This document shows positions 16,418-25,272 of a stretch of DNA of 64,000 nt, one piece after another. Position numbers and translations under genes: made by a program. The notes below the pieces were generated by a model. The model did no database searches, was not told the origin of the DNA, and saw only the letters and a program-made list of their open reading frames with translations. Numbering within the stretch: the stretch's first letter is position 1; every line of letters starts with the position of its first letter. The stretch is taken from the NCBI GenBank assembly GCA_963701445.1, contig CAVPAM010000010.1:99290-163289 (forward strand), read 5' to 3'. This DNA is from CAKZLS01 sp963701445. Lineage in GTDB: Bacteria > Pseudomonadota > Alphaproteobacteria > Rhodospirillales > Defluviicoccaceae.

Positions 16418-17058
16418 CTCCAGTTCCGCTCCAGGTCGGCGAACGGTTCCGCGAGCGGACCGGTGAAAACCTCGCGCAGGATCTCTTTTTCGGCGATTTG
16501 CCAGTTCTGATCCTGGTTGTTCTCGGGATGAAACAGCGAGACCTGCCGAGCGCGGTTCTTGATGTCCTCGCGATAGGTGTCGAGCAGATCGCGATAACAG
16601 CCGTCATAGGCTTCCCAGTACGGCTCGGCCTCCGGGCGCCCCTCGACAATCAGATCGAACGCGGGATCCTTCGACATCCCCTCGACGAAGGTGAGGTAGC
16701 CGAGCACGGTCAATGGCGAGCGGTTGATCCCGGCCGTGCAGTAGACGTAAACCTTGTGGCGGCTCCTGAGCGCCACGTGAAGGCACGCCACCGCGCCGGG
16801 AAGCTGCCGCCGCTGCTCGGGCGGATCGAAGTCGCGCATGGGCGTATTGAGCATGACAAGTCCGCTGCTCTGTCCGTGGCGTTTGTGCTCCTCGTAATCG
16901 ATGTCGAAGGCGCCCCTGCATTCGTCCGTCTGCAGGGACAACAGGGCCGTCGCGCCCGTATCCTTCCTTATCTTGTCGATATCCCTCGTGGTCATCGGGC
17001 AGGCACCGATGACCAGATCATCGCGCACCTCGTTCCAGTTGAGCGTCCACCGCCACAT
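16414..17058 (-). CDS. Dual-specificity phosphatase, glucan-phosphatase-like
   Basis: A 214-aa protein with the CX5R active site VYCTAGINRSPLTVLGYL (Cys107, Arg113) and a candidate general acid in MRDFDPP. The N-terminal part, NEVRDDLVIGACPMTTRDID followed by ATALLSLQTDE, resembles the start of the plant starch phosphatases SEX4/LSF2 more than protein-tyrosine phosphatases; this likeness is from memory. A soluble cytosolic enzyme, first gene of a coupled pair with the alpha/beta hydrolase. glgC elsewhere in the window shows glycogen metabolism, so a phosphoglucan substrate is possible but unproven. Confidence 0.75.
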   Translation of the reverse strand: MWRWTLNWNEVRDDLVIGACPMTTRDIDKIRKDTGATALLSLQTDECRGAFDIDYEEHKRHGQSSGLVMLNTPMRDFDPPEQRRQLPGAVACLHVALRSRHKVYVYCTAGINRSPLTVLGYLTFVEGMSKDPAFDLIVEGRPEAEPYWEAYDGCYRDLLDTYREDIKNRARQVSLFHPENNQDQNWQIAEKEILREVFTGPLAEPFADLERNWR

Positions 17059-17125
17059 TCCCGCCTCCTACGTCCCCAATCGCGCTCGTTTCAAAAGTGT
17101 TGAAAGCGGCTCCCGTTCGCAAGCC

Positions 17126-18475
17126 CTAATCGGCGGCCGGGCGCCGGTCCGCCTCGTCCGCGAGCGCGCGCAGCGCCGATGTCACCGCGACCGGCGGCGC
17201 GGGCACGGTTTCCAAATTGTGAAGATGTTCGGGCAGACGATCCAACTGGTCCGCGGCGTGGGCGCGGATCGCGTCGAGATCCGGCCGCGCGCCAACGATC
17301 CGGCCCGCCTTCATGACGGGCGCGATCAGGGCCTGGCCGTCCCGGCGGTCTCCCTCCACCGTCAGGATGTCGCCGATCAGCCGTCCATCCTCGCCGTATC
17401 GCCGGAAAACCTGCTTACGGCCGGGCCAGGTGGCCTTGCCCTCCGATCGTTTGCGGCGCGGGGTTCCGGCGTACTCCTGCATCTTGTAGGCGCAGTCCAG
17501 CGCCGGAGCGTCCTCGGAGGTGACCAGCGCGGTGCCGACGCCGAAGCCGTCGATGGGCGCGCCCTGGTCGACCAGCCATTTCAGCTTGTCTTCGTCGATG
17601 CCGCCGCTGGCGAAGATGAGCACGTCCTTGAGACCGCCGTCGTCGAGGATGCGCCGGACCTTCCGGGCGTGGTCCGCGAGGTCGCCGCTGTCAAGCCGGA
17701 CAGCATTTATGGCGATTCCGTCCGCGGCGAGTTTCGGCGCCAGCCGCGTCACCTTCCGGGCGCCGTGCTCGGTGTCGTAGGTGTCGATCAGGAGAACCAG
17801 GTTCGCGGGTCGCGAGCGCGCGAAGTTCTCGAACGCCGCCAACTCGTCGTCGTGCGCCTGCACGAAGGAATGCGCCATCGTCCCGTAGATGGGGATGCCG
17901 AACAGCGGATCGGCGAGGACCGTCGCGGTCCCGTCGAACCCGGCGATGTAGGCCGCGCGCGCCGCCAGCACCCCGGCCTCGGATCCGTGGGCGCGGCGCA
18001 ACCCGAAATCGATCAGCCGCCGGCCGCCGGCCGCCAGCACCATCCGCGCCGCCTTGGAGGCGATCAGGCTCTGGAAGTGGAGGATGTTGATCAGGCGGCT
18101 TTCGACCAGCTGGGCCTGGGGCAGGGGGGCGGTGATCCTCAGGATCGGCTCGTCGGCGAAGAAAACCGTGCCTTCGGCCATGGCGTGCGCGTCGCCGGTG
18201 AACCGGAACCCCGACAGGTAATCGATGAAATCCGATCCGAAGCGGCCCGTCTCGCGGATCCAGTCGAGCTCCGCCTCGCCGAACCGGACGGCGGTCAGGA
18301 AGTCGACGGCCTGCGCCAGGCCCGCCGCCATCAGGAAGCCCCGCCGTTTCGGCAATTTGCGCGAGAAGAACTCGAACACCGCCGTGTCGGTCATGCCGTG
18401 ATCCAGGTAGGACTGCATCATGTTGAGTTGGTAGAGATCGGTGAGCAGGGGCGAATGTCCGATGTCCGTGACCAT
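17126..18475 (-). CDS. pncB: Nicotinate phosphoribosyltransferase
   Basis: Converts nicotinate and PRPP to nicotinate mononucleotide in NAD salvage. The 449-aa protein opens with LLTDLYQLNMMQSYLDHG, has FEFFSRKLPKRRGFL, RRAHGSEAGVLAARAAYIAGFDG and GTMAHSFVQAHDDE, whose His is the autophosphorylated residue, and a PRPP/phosphate site in AVRLDSGDLADHARKVRRIL. It is of the class with PncB/NadC-like barrel. The DUF72 gene stops 11 bp upstream on the same strand, so the two are probably one transcript. Confidence 0.93.
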   Translation of the reverse strand: MVTDIGHSPLLTDLYQLNMMQSYLDHGMTDTAVFEFFSRKLPKRRGFLMAAGLAQAVDFLTAVRFGEAELDWIRETGRFGSDFIDYLSGFRFTGDAHAMAEGTVFFADEPILRITAPLPQAQLVESRLINILHFQSLIASKAARMVLAAGGRRLIDFGLRRAHGSEAGVLAARAAYIAGFDGTATVLADPLFGIPIYGTMAHSFVQAHDDELAAFENFARSRPANLVLLIDTYDTEHGARKVTRLAPKLAADGIAINAVRLDSGDLADHARKVRRILDDGGLKDVLIFASGGIDEDKLKWLVDQGAPIDGFGVGTALVTSEDAPALDCAYKMQEYAGTPRRKRSEGKATWPGRKQVFRRYGEDGRLIGDILTVEGDRRDGQALIAPVMKAGRIVGARPDLDAIRAHAADQLDRLPEHLHNLETVPAPPVAVTSALRALADEADRRPAAD

Positions 18476-18486
18476 CCATGCCTCCG

Positions 18487-19245
18487 TTAGCCGTCCGCTC
18501 GCGACATGGCGATCAGACGTTTTGCGTCTTCGGGGGCCGCCCCCTCGGCGTCGTTGTCGAAATAGACATGGACGTCGATGCCCGCCGCCAACCAGCCCCG
18601 CGTCTTTTCGGCCCAGGGCCGCAATCCCTCCTCACCGTAGGCCGTCGCGTACAGTCTTTCATGCCCGTGCAGGCGGACATACGCAAGGGACGATGTAACC
18701 GCGTCCCAGAGGGGCCAGCGCGGCGCGTCGGAGATACAGGTGGCGAGGCGATAATCCTCGAGAACGGCGCGTGTCTCCGCGTCGAACCACGACCGATGGC
18801 GGAATTCCATGACGTGGCGTGTTTCCGGCCACGCTTCCAGGCGGCTTCCGAAGTTCCGAAGCAGCGCGGTGTCCTTCTGGAACGTCGGCGGGAGCTGCCA
18901 GAGGACCGCCGCCAGCTTGTCCGCGAGTGGCGCCAGTCCGTCCCTTGCTCGAGCCAGGGAGTCGGCCACGTCATCGAGGCGGCGGACGTGGGTGACGAAA
19001 CGATGGCCCTTGACCGCGAAGGCGAAGTCGGGAGGCGTGGTCTCTCGCCACCCCGCCACGGTCTCCGCCTTAAGTTGGCGATAGAAAGTGGCATTGACTT
19101 CGACGCCCGTGAAATGCGCCGCGCAATGAGACAGCCACAACCGCCTGGGCACCCCGGCGTAAAAGCCCTCGCGCCAGGAGGGATAGGTCCAGCCGCTGGT
19201 GCCGATCCGGGCCCTCGCCGCCTCCCGCCGGTCGCTCACCCCCAT
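18487..19245 (-). CDS. DUF72 family protein (YecE-like)
   Basis: A 252-aa TIM-barrel-like protein. IGTSGWTYPSWREGFYAG, FTGVEVNATFYRQLKAET and FAFAVKGHRFVTHVRRLDD are the DUF72 hallmarks, and HGHERLYATAYGEEGLRPWAEK plus DVHVYFDNDAEGAAPEDA close the domain. Biochemical role unknown. The ATG at 19245 is chosen because homology begins at once; the same frame stays open far upstream only as antisense to the TPP enzyme gene. It precedes pncB by 11 bp on the same strand. Confidence 0.88.
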   Translation of the reverse strand: MGVSDRREAARARIGTSGWTYPSWREGFYAGVPRRLWLSHCAAHFTGVEVNATFYRQLKAETVAGWRETTPPDFAFAVKGHRFVTHVRRLDDVADSLARARDGLAPLADKLAAVLWQLPPTFQKDTALLRNFGSRLEAWPETRHVMEFRHRSWFDAETRAVLEDYRLATCISDAPRWPLWDAVTSSLAYVRLHGHERLYATAYGEEGLRPWAEKTRGWLAAGIDVHVYFDNDAEGAAPEDAKRLIAMSRADG

Positions 19246-19449
19246 GTTGTCCTTCGATGCGGATCCCGTTGGCGCTTTGTCATTGTGCGGCTCCGTTCGC
19301 ACTGCCCGGCTCAGACTAGCGCACGTGAGGTCGGCAAGAAAGTCGCGGGAAACTTGTTCGATGCTCTCCTGTTTTCGCCGGTGTTGACGTAAAGTTCCAT
19401 CAGGCGTGACTGGCGCCGGAGAGAACCCGGCGGAAGGATAGAAGGGCGA

Positions 19450-21114
19450 ATGCGCAAGCGAACGGGCGGTCAGGTTGTGGTGGACGCGCTGCGGGCGTCG
19501 GCGGTGGAGGCGGTGTTCTGCGTGCCCGGCGAGAGCTACCTGCCGATCCTGGACGCCCTTTATGACGCGCGGGAGGACATTCGCGTGATCACCTGCCGCC
19601 ACGAGCACGGCGCGGCGGTGATGGCGGAGGCTTACGGAAAACTCACCGGCCGGCCGGGCGTCTGCATGGTGACCCGAGGCCCCGGTGCCTGCAACGCCAG
19701 CATCGGTGTCCACACCGCCTTTCAGGACTCGACCCCGATGATTCTCCTGGTGGGGCAGGTGGACACGCCGTTTCTCGGCCGCGAGGCGTTTCAGGAAATC
19801 GATTTCGTCCGCATGTTCGGCCCGGTGGCCAAGGACGTCATCCAGGTGGCGAGGGTCGACGACCTGCCGGCGGCCATGGCCTCGGCCCGGTGGACCGCGC
19901 TCGGCGGCCGGGCGGGGCCGGTGGTCGTGGCGTTGCCCGAGGATATCCTGCCGGCGACCACCGAAGCGGCGGAGGCCGATATGCCGGAGCCGGAACGGCC
20001 GGAGCCCGCTCCGGGCACCATGGAGGAGTTGCGTCGCGTGCTTCACGATGCCACGCGGCCGTTGATGCTGGTGGGTGGAAGCGGCTGGACGAACCGGGCG
20101 AAAGCCGACCTGGCCGCCTTCGCGTCGGCCAACGGCCTGCCCGTGTGCTGCGCGTTTCGCCGCCACGACATCTTCGACAACGACGATCCGGGTTTCGTGG
20201 GCGAACTGGGCATCGCGCCCAATCCGGAATTGTTGGCGCGCGCCAGGCAGGCCGACGTGCTGCTCGCCGTCGGCACCCGCCTCGGCGAGATCGTGACACA
20301 GGGTTACACTTTGATCGGCGGCGACGAGCCCAGCCAGTCGCTGGTTCATGTGCACGTGGACGCGGCGGAACTCGGGCGGGTGTTCCCGGCCGACCTCGCC
20401 ATCCACTCGGGGATGGAGGAATTCGCGGCCCGGGCGCGGGCGCTGCCGCCGGCGGACGGGCGGCGCCGGTCGGGGTGGGCGGCGGAGTTGCGCGCAAGCT
20501 ACGAACGCGACACGGCGATTCCGGTCGTGGAGGGCGAACTCGACCTTGGGCGGGTGATGGCGGAGGTGCGAAGCCGCCTGCCGGCGGACGCGGTGGTGAC
20601 CGTGGACGCGGGAAACTTCAGCGGCTGGCCGCAGCGGTTTCTCCGCTTCGGGGCGGGACGCCGCCTGCTGGGCGCCACCAACGGCGCCATGGGATACGGC
20701 GTACCGGCGGCGGTGGCGGCCAAGGTGCTCGATCCCGGGCGAATGGTGGTGGCCTGTGTCGGCGACGGCGGGTTCGGCATGACCGGACAGGAACTGGCCA
20801 CGGCGGTTCGCCACGGCGTCGCGCCGGTGATCCTGGTGTTCAACAACGCCATGTACGGCACCATCCGGATGCACCAGGAGCGCGCCTATCCCGGCCGGGT
20901 GATCGGCACCGGCCTGACCAACCCGGATTTCGCCGCGCTTGCCCGCGCGTACGGAGCCCACGGCGAGACGGTGACCCGGACGGACGAATTCGCGCCCGCG
21001 CTGGATCGGGCTTTTTCATCGGGCACGGCGGCGCTGATCGAACTTCGCTACGACCCGGAGATCATCAGTACCCGGACCCGGCTGTCGCGGATCGGAGGAA
21101 AATCGCCGTCATGA
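19450..21114 (+). CDS. Thiamine-pyrophosphate-dependent enzyme, acetolactate-synthase-like
   Basis: A 554-aa three-domain TPP enzyme: N-terminal PYR domain with the catalytic Glu in CRHEHGAAVMAEAYGKLTG, a central Rossmann-like domain (LMLVGGSGW...), and the C-terminal PP domain with GDGGFGMTGQELATAVRHG...NN as the TPP/Mg motif. The closest families are acetolactate synthase large subunit and related benzoylformate or oxalyl-CoA-type lyases; no small ilvN subunit is nearby, so a biosynthetic ALS is unlikely. Its stop overlaps the start of the zinc alcohol dehydrogenase by ATGA, so the product of this enzyme may be the dehydrogenase substrate. Confidence 0.88.
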   Translation: MRKRTGGQVVVDALRASAVEAVFCVPGESYLPILDALYDAREDIRVITCRHEHGAAVMAEAYGKLTGRPGVCMVTRGPGACNASIGVHTAFQDSTPMILLVGQVDTPFLGREAFQEIDFVRMFGPVAKDVIQVARVDDLPAAMASARWTALGGRAGPVVVALPEDILPATTEAAEADMPEPERPEPAPGTMEELRRVLHDATRPLMLVGGSGWTNRAKADLAAFASANGLPVCCAFRRHDIFDNDDPGFVGELGIAPNPELLARARQADVLLAVGTRLGEIVTQGYTLIGGDEPSQSLVHVHVDAAELGRVFPADLAIHSGMEEFAARARALPPADGRRRSGWAAELRASYERDTAIPVVEGELDLGRVMAEVRSRLPADAVVTVDAGNFSGWPQRFLRFGAGRRLLGATNGAMGYGVPAAVAAKVLDPGRMVVACVGDGGFGMTGQELATAVRHGVAPVILVFNNAMYGTIRMHQERAYPGRVIGTGLTNPDFAALARAYGAHGETVTRTDEFAPALDRAFSSGTAALIELRYDPEIISTRTRLSRIGGKSPS

Positions 21115-22130
21115 CCCATCATGATCACATGCGCGCCATGGTTCTGGACGCGCCGCGCCGGACCTTGCGCCTGAGACGCGTGGCGCGGCCGGAGCCGGGA
21201 CCCGGGCAGGTGCTGGTCAAGGTATCGGCGTGCGCGGTGTGCCGCACAGACCTGCACGTGGTCGACGGCGATCTGACCGAGCCCAAGCTGCCCATCATCC
21301 CCGGTCACGAAATTGTCGGGCATGTGGTGGAAAGCGGGAAGGGGGCGGAGGGCTTCGCCACTGGCGACCGGGTGGGCATTCCCTGGCTGGGTTGGACGTG
21401 CGGCCGTTGTGCCTATTGCCGCTCGGGACAGGAGAACCTCTGCCCGGACGCGCGCTTCACCGGGTACCAGATCGACGGCGGCTACGCCGACTACACGGTT
21501 GCGGACGCGCGATACTGTTTCCCCATCCACGGCGATTACACCGACGCCGAGGCGGCGCCGCTGCTCTGCGCCGGCCTGATCGGCTACCGCTCGCTCGCCA
21601 TGGCCGGCGACGCCGGGCGGCTGGGCGTTTACGGCTTCGGCGCCGCCGCGCATATCGTCGCCCAGGTGGCGCGGTTCCAGGGCAGGCGGCTGTTCGCCTT
21701 CACCCGCGAGGGCGACGCCATGGCCCAGGCCTTCGCCAGACGGCTCGGCGCCGAGTGGGTAGGGGGATCCGACGAGACACCGCCGGACCAATTGGACGCC
21801 GCCATCATCTTCGCGCCCGTGGGGGCGCTGGTGCCGGCGGCGCTCCGCGCCATCCGTCCCGGCGGCATCGTGGTGTGCGGCGGCATCCACATGAGCGACA
21901 TTCCGGCGTTTCCCTACGACATCCTGTGGCGGGAGAAGAAGATCGTCTCGGTGGCCAACCTCACGCGCCGCGACGGCGAGGAATTCCTGAAACTGGCGCC
22001 CACGGTTCCGGTAAGAACCGAGATCGAGACGTTTTCCATGGAACGGGCCAACGAGGCCCTGAACCGCCTCCGCGACGGCGAACTCACCGGGGCGGCGGTC
22101 CTGGTGCCGGGCGCGGACGCCGATACCTGA
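21111..22130 (+). CDS. Zinc-dependent alcohol dehydrogenase
   Basis: A 339-aa medium-chain dehydrogenase. Catalytic zinc ligands are in CAVCRTDLH and GHEIVGHVV; the structural zinc loop is WTCGRCAYCRSGQENLCPDA with four cysteines. The cofactor domain reads YGFGAAAHIVAQVARFQGR, a GxGxxA variant of the usual GxGxxG. Members of this subgroup (AdhA/propanol-preferring) oxidise alcohols or reduce aldehydes with NAD(P). Its ATG overlaps the stop of the TPP-enzyme gene (ATGA), the strongest clue to a two-step pathway. Confidence 0.88.
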   Translation: MTHHDHMRAMVLDAPRRTLRLRRVARPEPGPGQVLVKVSACAVCRTDLHVVDGDLTEPKLPIIPGHEIVGHVVESGKGAEGFATGDRVGIPWLGWTCGRCAYCRSGQENLCPDARFTGYQIDGGYADYTVADARYCFPIHGDYTDAEAAPLLCAGLIGYRSLAMAGDAGRLGVYGFGAAAHIVAQVARFQGRRLFAFTREGDAMAQAFARRLGAEWVGGSDETPPDQLDAAIIFAPVGALVPAALRAIRPGGIVVCGGIHMSDIPAFPYDILWREKKIVSVANLTRRDGEEFLKLAPTVPVRTEIETFSMERANEALNRLRDGELTGAAVLVPGADADT

Positions 22131-22340
22131 AACGAACATGCTCGGCGTTCGCGATTTTGGCCCGAACCCGCGAAAATAGGTGGCGTTGACGGACGGGGAA
22201 AAGCGTGCCAATGGTGAGGGGCTATCCGAGCCGACTGGTCCGACGGTTGGCCGACCTGGAGTTCCGCGCATTTTCCCCCCGAGAATGCTCCGCTCATTTG
22301 TTTCCGGTGGCGCGGCGCCGGGCAGGACAAGGGTAAAGAC
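22131..22340. other. Intergenic region
   Basis: A 210-bp gap after the alcohol dehydrogenase gene. It probably carries the promoter for the HAD-phosphatase/RluC pair. No clear terminator hairpin with T-tract is visible. Confidence 0.35.
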
Positions 22341-23243
22341 ATGAGCCGTGGCGTGGACGGCGAGGCCCAGGGGACCGATCGGAACAGCGTGTCCCGCCAT
22401 GAAGACGAGCCCGCGGTCAAGGTTCTCCCGGCGGACGACTACGATGCCATGCTGTTCGACATGGACGGGGTGATCACCCGTTCGGCGGTGAGCCACGGCG
22501 GCCTGTGGAAAATCGTGATGGACGAATTCCTCGAGGGGTTTTCGGCGCGCAACAATATTCCCTTTCGCCCCTTCGACACCGAGCTCGACTATCACAACTT
22601 CATGGACGGCAAGCCCCGGTACGACGGGGTGTGCAATTTTCTCGTGTCACGCGGGATCTCGCTGCCGTTCGGCGAGCCCTCGGACGACGAGCACACGGAC
22701 ACATGCTGCGGCCTCGGCAACCGCAAAAACCTGCGGTTCAAGGAGCACTTGGAACGGCACGGGGTCGAACTGTTCGACAGCACGGTAGACATGATTCACC
22801 GGTTCCGCGCCGGCGGCAAACGCGTGGCGGTGGTATCGGCCAGCAAGAACTGCGAGGCGGTGCTGCGCAAGGTCGGTCTGCTCGACCTGTTCGACGTCAT
22901 GGTCAGCGGCCGGGAGGCGGCGGCCATGAGCCTGGCCGGAAAACCGGCGCCCGACACCTACCAGAAGGCGGCCGAGCTTCTGCACACCGAGATGGACAGA
23001 AGCGTGGTGTTCGAGGACAGCGTTACCGGGATCCAGGCGGGCAAGGCCGCCGGCGCCGGCTTCATCGTCGGGATCGACCGGGCGGCGGACGCCTCGGCGT
23101 TGATCTGGTATGGCGCCGACGTGGTGGTTCCCGACCTGAGCGAGCTCCATCTGGATTGGCGGGACTCGCCGGCCCCCAGCCGCGATGACCGGAGCGCGCG
23201 CCCGTCCGCCCGGGTTCCGGGCGCACGCGACCGCACGCGATGA
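22341..23243 (+). CDS. HAD-superfamily hydrolase, beta-phosphoglucomutase family
   Basis: A 300-aa protein with HAD motif I MLFDMDGVITRS near residue 37, cap domain with DTELDYHNFMDGKPRYDGV, motif II VVSAS, motif III Lys in GKPAPDTYQKA, and motif IV FEDSVTGIQAGKAAG. The DYHNFMDGKPRYDGV block marks the beta-phosphoglucomutase-type group often found beside trehalose or maltose phosphorylase genes; none is here. The first 30 residues are polar and poorly conserved, so the start may lie further in. Overlaps the rluC-type start by ATGA. Confidence 0.8.
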   Translation: MSRGVDGEAQGTDRNSVSRHEDEPAVKVLPADDYDAMLFDMDGVITRSAVSHGGLWKIVMDEFLEGFSARNNIPFRPFDTELDYHNFMDGKPRYDGVCNFLVSRGISLPFGEPSDDEHTDTCCGLGNRKNLRFKEHLERHGVELFDSTVDMIHRFRAGGKRVAVVSASKNCEAVLRKVGLLDLFDVMVSGREAAAMSLAGKPAPDTYQKAAELLHTEMDRSVVFEDSVTGIQAGKAAGAGFIVGIDRAADASALIWYGADVVVPDLSELHLDWRDSPAPSRDDRSARPSARVPGARDRTR

Positions 23244-24256
23244 GCGGCGTCGAAACCGTCCTCGTGACGGCGGACGAGGACGGGTTGAGGCTCGATCGCT
23301 GGTTCAAGCGACGCTATCCCCAGGTGACCCATGGCCGGCTGGAGAAATGGCTGCGTCAGGGGCACGTCCGGGTCGACGGCCGCCGAGCCAAGGCGGGGCT
23401 TCGCCTGGAAGCGGATCAATCGGTCCGGGTGCCGCCGCTGGCCGGCGTCCAGCCGCCGCCGTCCGCGCGCCATGACGCGCCCGCCACCGAGGCCGAGACG
23501 GAGGCCCTGCTGGCGAGGGTCCTGCACAAGGACGAGCGGGTCATCATCATCGACAAACCGGCCGGCATGGCGGTTCAGGGGGGCACCGGCGTTCGCCGGC
23601 ATCTGGACGCCATGCTCGACGCGCTGCGATTCGGCGGCGAGCGGCCGCGGCTGGTTCACCGTCTGGACAAGGACACCTCGGGAGTGATGGTGCTGGCCCG
23701 CACCGCCCGGTCGGCGGCGGATCTCGCCAAGGCATTCCATTCGCGGGACGTGCGCAAGCTCTACTGGGCCGTGGTGGCGGGGGTGCCGAAGCCGGCGGAG
23801 GGCCGCGTCGACCTCGCGCTGGCCAAGCTGCCCGGGCGAGGCGGCGAACGCATGGCCCCCGACAGCGAAGGCGGGCTGCGGGCGATCACCGACTATCGGG
23901 TGCTCGAACACGCCGGCCGCCGGGCCGCGTGGCTGGCGCTGGAGCCGCGCACCGGCCGCACCCATCAGTTGCGGGCCCATTGCGCGGCGCTGGGCACGCC
24001 CATTCTCGGCGACGGCAAATACGGCGGCACCGAAGCGTTCCTGGAGGGAACCGAGCTGAGCCCGAAGCTGCATCTTCACGCCCGCGCCCTGCAAATTCCC
24101 CGTCCGGGCGGCGGCGTGGTCACCGCCGAGGCTCCCTTGCCCGAGCACATGCGGGCCACCTGGAAGTTTTTCGGGTTCACCGAGGAGGGGTTGTGCGCGG
24201 CGGCCCTGCGGCCCGTCGCCGCCGACAGGGATGGCGGGCGGCGTCGGCGATCCTAA
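23240..24256 (+). CDS. rluC: RluA-family pseudouridine synthase
   Basis: Isomerises specific uridines of 23S rRNA. The 338-aa protein has an S4 RNA-binding domain at residues 10-75 (LRLDRWFKRRYPQVTHGRLEKWLRQGHVRVDGRR) and the catalytic core with HRLDKDTSGVMVLA, whose Asp is the nucleophile, and RTGRTHQLRAHCAALGTPILGD. S4 plus this core fits RluC/RluD; RluC is preferred but not certain. It starts within the stop of the HAD gene and ends overlapping the stop of the converging exported-protein gene. Confidence 0.88.
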   Translation: MSGVETVLVTADEDGLRLDRWFKRRYPQVTHGRLEKWLRQGHVRVDGRRAKAGLRLEADQSVRVPPLAGVQPPPSARHDAPATEAETEALLARVLHKDERVIIIDKPAGMAVQGGTGVRRHLDAMLDALRFGGERPRLVHRLDKDTSGVMVLARTARSAADLAKAFHSRDVRKLYWAVVAGVPKPAEGRVDLALAKLPGRGGERMAPDSEGGLRAITDYRVLEHAGRRAAWLALEPRTGRTHQLRAHCAALGTPILGDGKYGGTEAFLEGTELSPKLHLHARALQIPRPGGGVVTAEAPLPEHMRATWKFFGFTEEGLCAAALRPVAADRDGGRRRRS

Positions 24257-24648
24257 CGATCGGGCAGCGTCACCGTCAGTGTCTTGCCGCCGAGGCCGTG
24301 GACGCTGTCGCGGGCGCGGATGGTGACTTCCGAGACGCCCTCCGGAACGCCGACGGCGCCGAGCGAGCGGGTGAAGGGCTGTTCGTTCTCGTGCGGATGA
24401 ACCAGGACGCGGGTGCCGAGCACGGTCCCGTCCGGGCCGAGCACCTCGAAGGCGTCGGCATAGTGATCCCAGCCCTCGTCGGCGTGCCGGACCGTCACGG
24501 AAAACCGGTAGAAGGCTTCGTCGCCCATTCGTGTCTCCAGCGCGACATCGGCCGCGATCACGTCGGCCTTTCCGGCGTCCGCCGGGACCGGGGCAAGCGC
24601 GATCAGCAAGACCAACGCCGCCAGGGCCGGATACGATCGTTGAATCAT
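24253..24648 (-). CDS. Exported hypothetical protein, 131 aa
   Basis: Signal peptide SYPALAALVLLIALAPVPADA, with likely cleavage after ADA. The mature domain is a small beta-sandwich by pattern (FYRFSVTVRHADEGWDHYAD, LGTRVLVHPHENEQPFTRSL, SEVTIRARDSVHGLGGKTLTV), reminiscent of Ig-like or PpiC-free periplasmic proteins of unknown function. The ATG at 24648 follows GGGGGTGAAA. The reading frame continues upstream to 24879 but that part crosses the cold-shock leader and is not coding. Function unknown. Confidence 0.7.
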   Translation of the reverse strand: MIQRSYPALAALVLLIALAPVPADAGKADVIAADVALETRMGDEAFYRFSVTVRHADEGWDHYADAFEVLGPDGTVLGTRVLVHPHENEQPFTRSLGAVGVPEGVSEVTIRARDSVHGLGGKTLTVTLPDR

Positions 24649-24982
24649 GGTTTCACCCCCATGCGATTTGTCCGTATCCTCAACCATATAGGCGCGAAAC
24701 GCCGCCGGAAAAAGTCCGATCCCGGCGATGTCCCGGGGATCGAAAAGCGGCGAATGGGCCAAATGGAGTAAAATGGGTGTCCGGAAGCATTTCCTGTTCT
24801 TGCAAGCGGCGATGGGAACGGCTATGTGTTGGCTTACGGTTGCACTAAAGTCGGCGTACCTAGTTAGCTGTTCTGGCACAAATTCTAGTTACCCCATCAT
24901 CACGTGTTATCCGGAAACAGATGTCCCGCCGATGCACACATGCGGAACGTCTTGCTTGATTGAATACTAATGAGGAGCAGTT
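24649..24982 (+). promoter_or_regulatory. Promoter and long 5' leader of the cold-shock gene
   Basis: A 334-bp gap between the exported-protein start and cspA. The right half is unusually AT-rich for this genome. TTGCAC at 24840-24845 could be a -35 element, with TAGTTA at 24861-24866 as a poor -10 (spacing 15). A leader of 100 nt or more before cspA is typical, and in E. coli such leaders fold as thermosensors; whether this one does cannot be seen. AGGAGC lies before the start codon. Confidence 0.4.
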
Positions 24983-25192
24983 ATGGCTAGCGGCACGGTA
25001 AAATGGTTCAACCCGACGAAGGGTTATGGGTTTATCGAACCTGACGACGGATCCAAGGACGCTTTCGTCCACATTTCGGCGGTCGAACGCGCGGGGCTGT
25101 CCACCCTTCGCGAGGGCCAGAAGGTTCAGTTCGAACTTGTGCCGGGGCGGAATGGCAAAGCCTCCGCCGAAAGCTTGGTCGTTCTAGACTGA
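24983..25192 (+). CDS. cspA: Cold-shock protein
   Basis: A 69-aa single cold-shock domain, full length for the family. It opens MASGTVKWFNPTKGYGFIEP with RNP1 KGYGFIEP and has RNP2 DAFVHISAVERAG. Such proteins bind single-stranded RNA/DNA and act as RNA chaperones. AGGAGCAG lies 7 nt upstream of the ATG. A long AT-rich leader precedes it and a stable hairpin follows, so it is probably monocistronic. The exact Csp paralogue cannot be assigned. Confidence 0.95.
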   Translation: MASGTVKWFNPTKGYGFIEPDDGSKDAFVHISAVERAGLSTLREGQKVQFELVPGRNGKASAESLVVLD

Positions 25193-25237
25193 CGCTGGGA
25201 TCGCCGGAGCGGCCCTCCGGCGGGTACAACGGATTTT

Positions 25238-25272
25238 CGGTCTCGGGAGCGGAGTTTTCTGCTCCCGAACCG
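25238..25272 (+). terminator. Hairpin downstream of cspA
   Basis: Stem CGGT-C-TCGGGAGC / GCTCCCGA-ACCG (12 bp with one bulged C) and a 10-nt loop, 45 bp after the cspA stop, followed by a weak T-rich CTTACTTTTGC. Another 8-bp hairpin (CGCCGGAG / CTCCGGCG) sits at 25202-25222. Likely termination region for cspA. Confidence 0.5.

Noticed and set aside
18487..20961. A single 824-aa frame on the - strand
   Set aside because: Only the last 252 residues (DUF72) are protein-like; the rest is antisense to the well-conserved TPP-enzyme gene and is open because of high GC.
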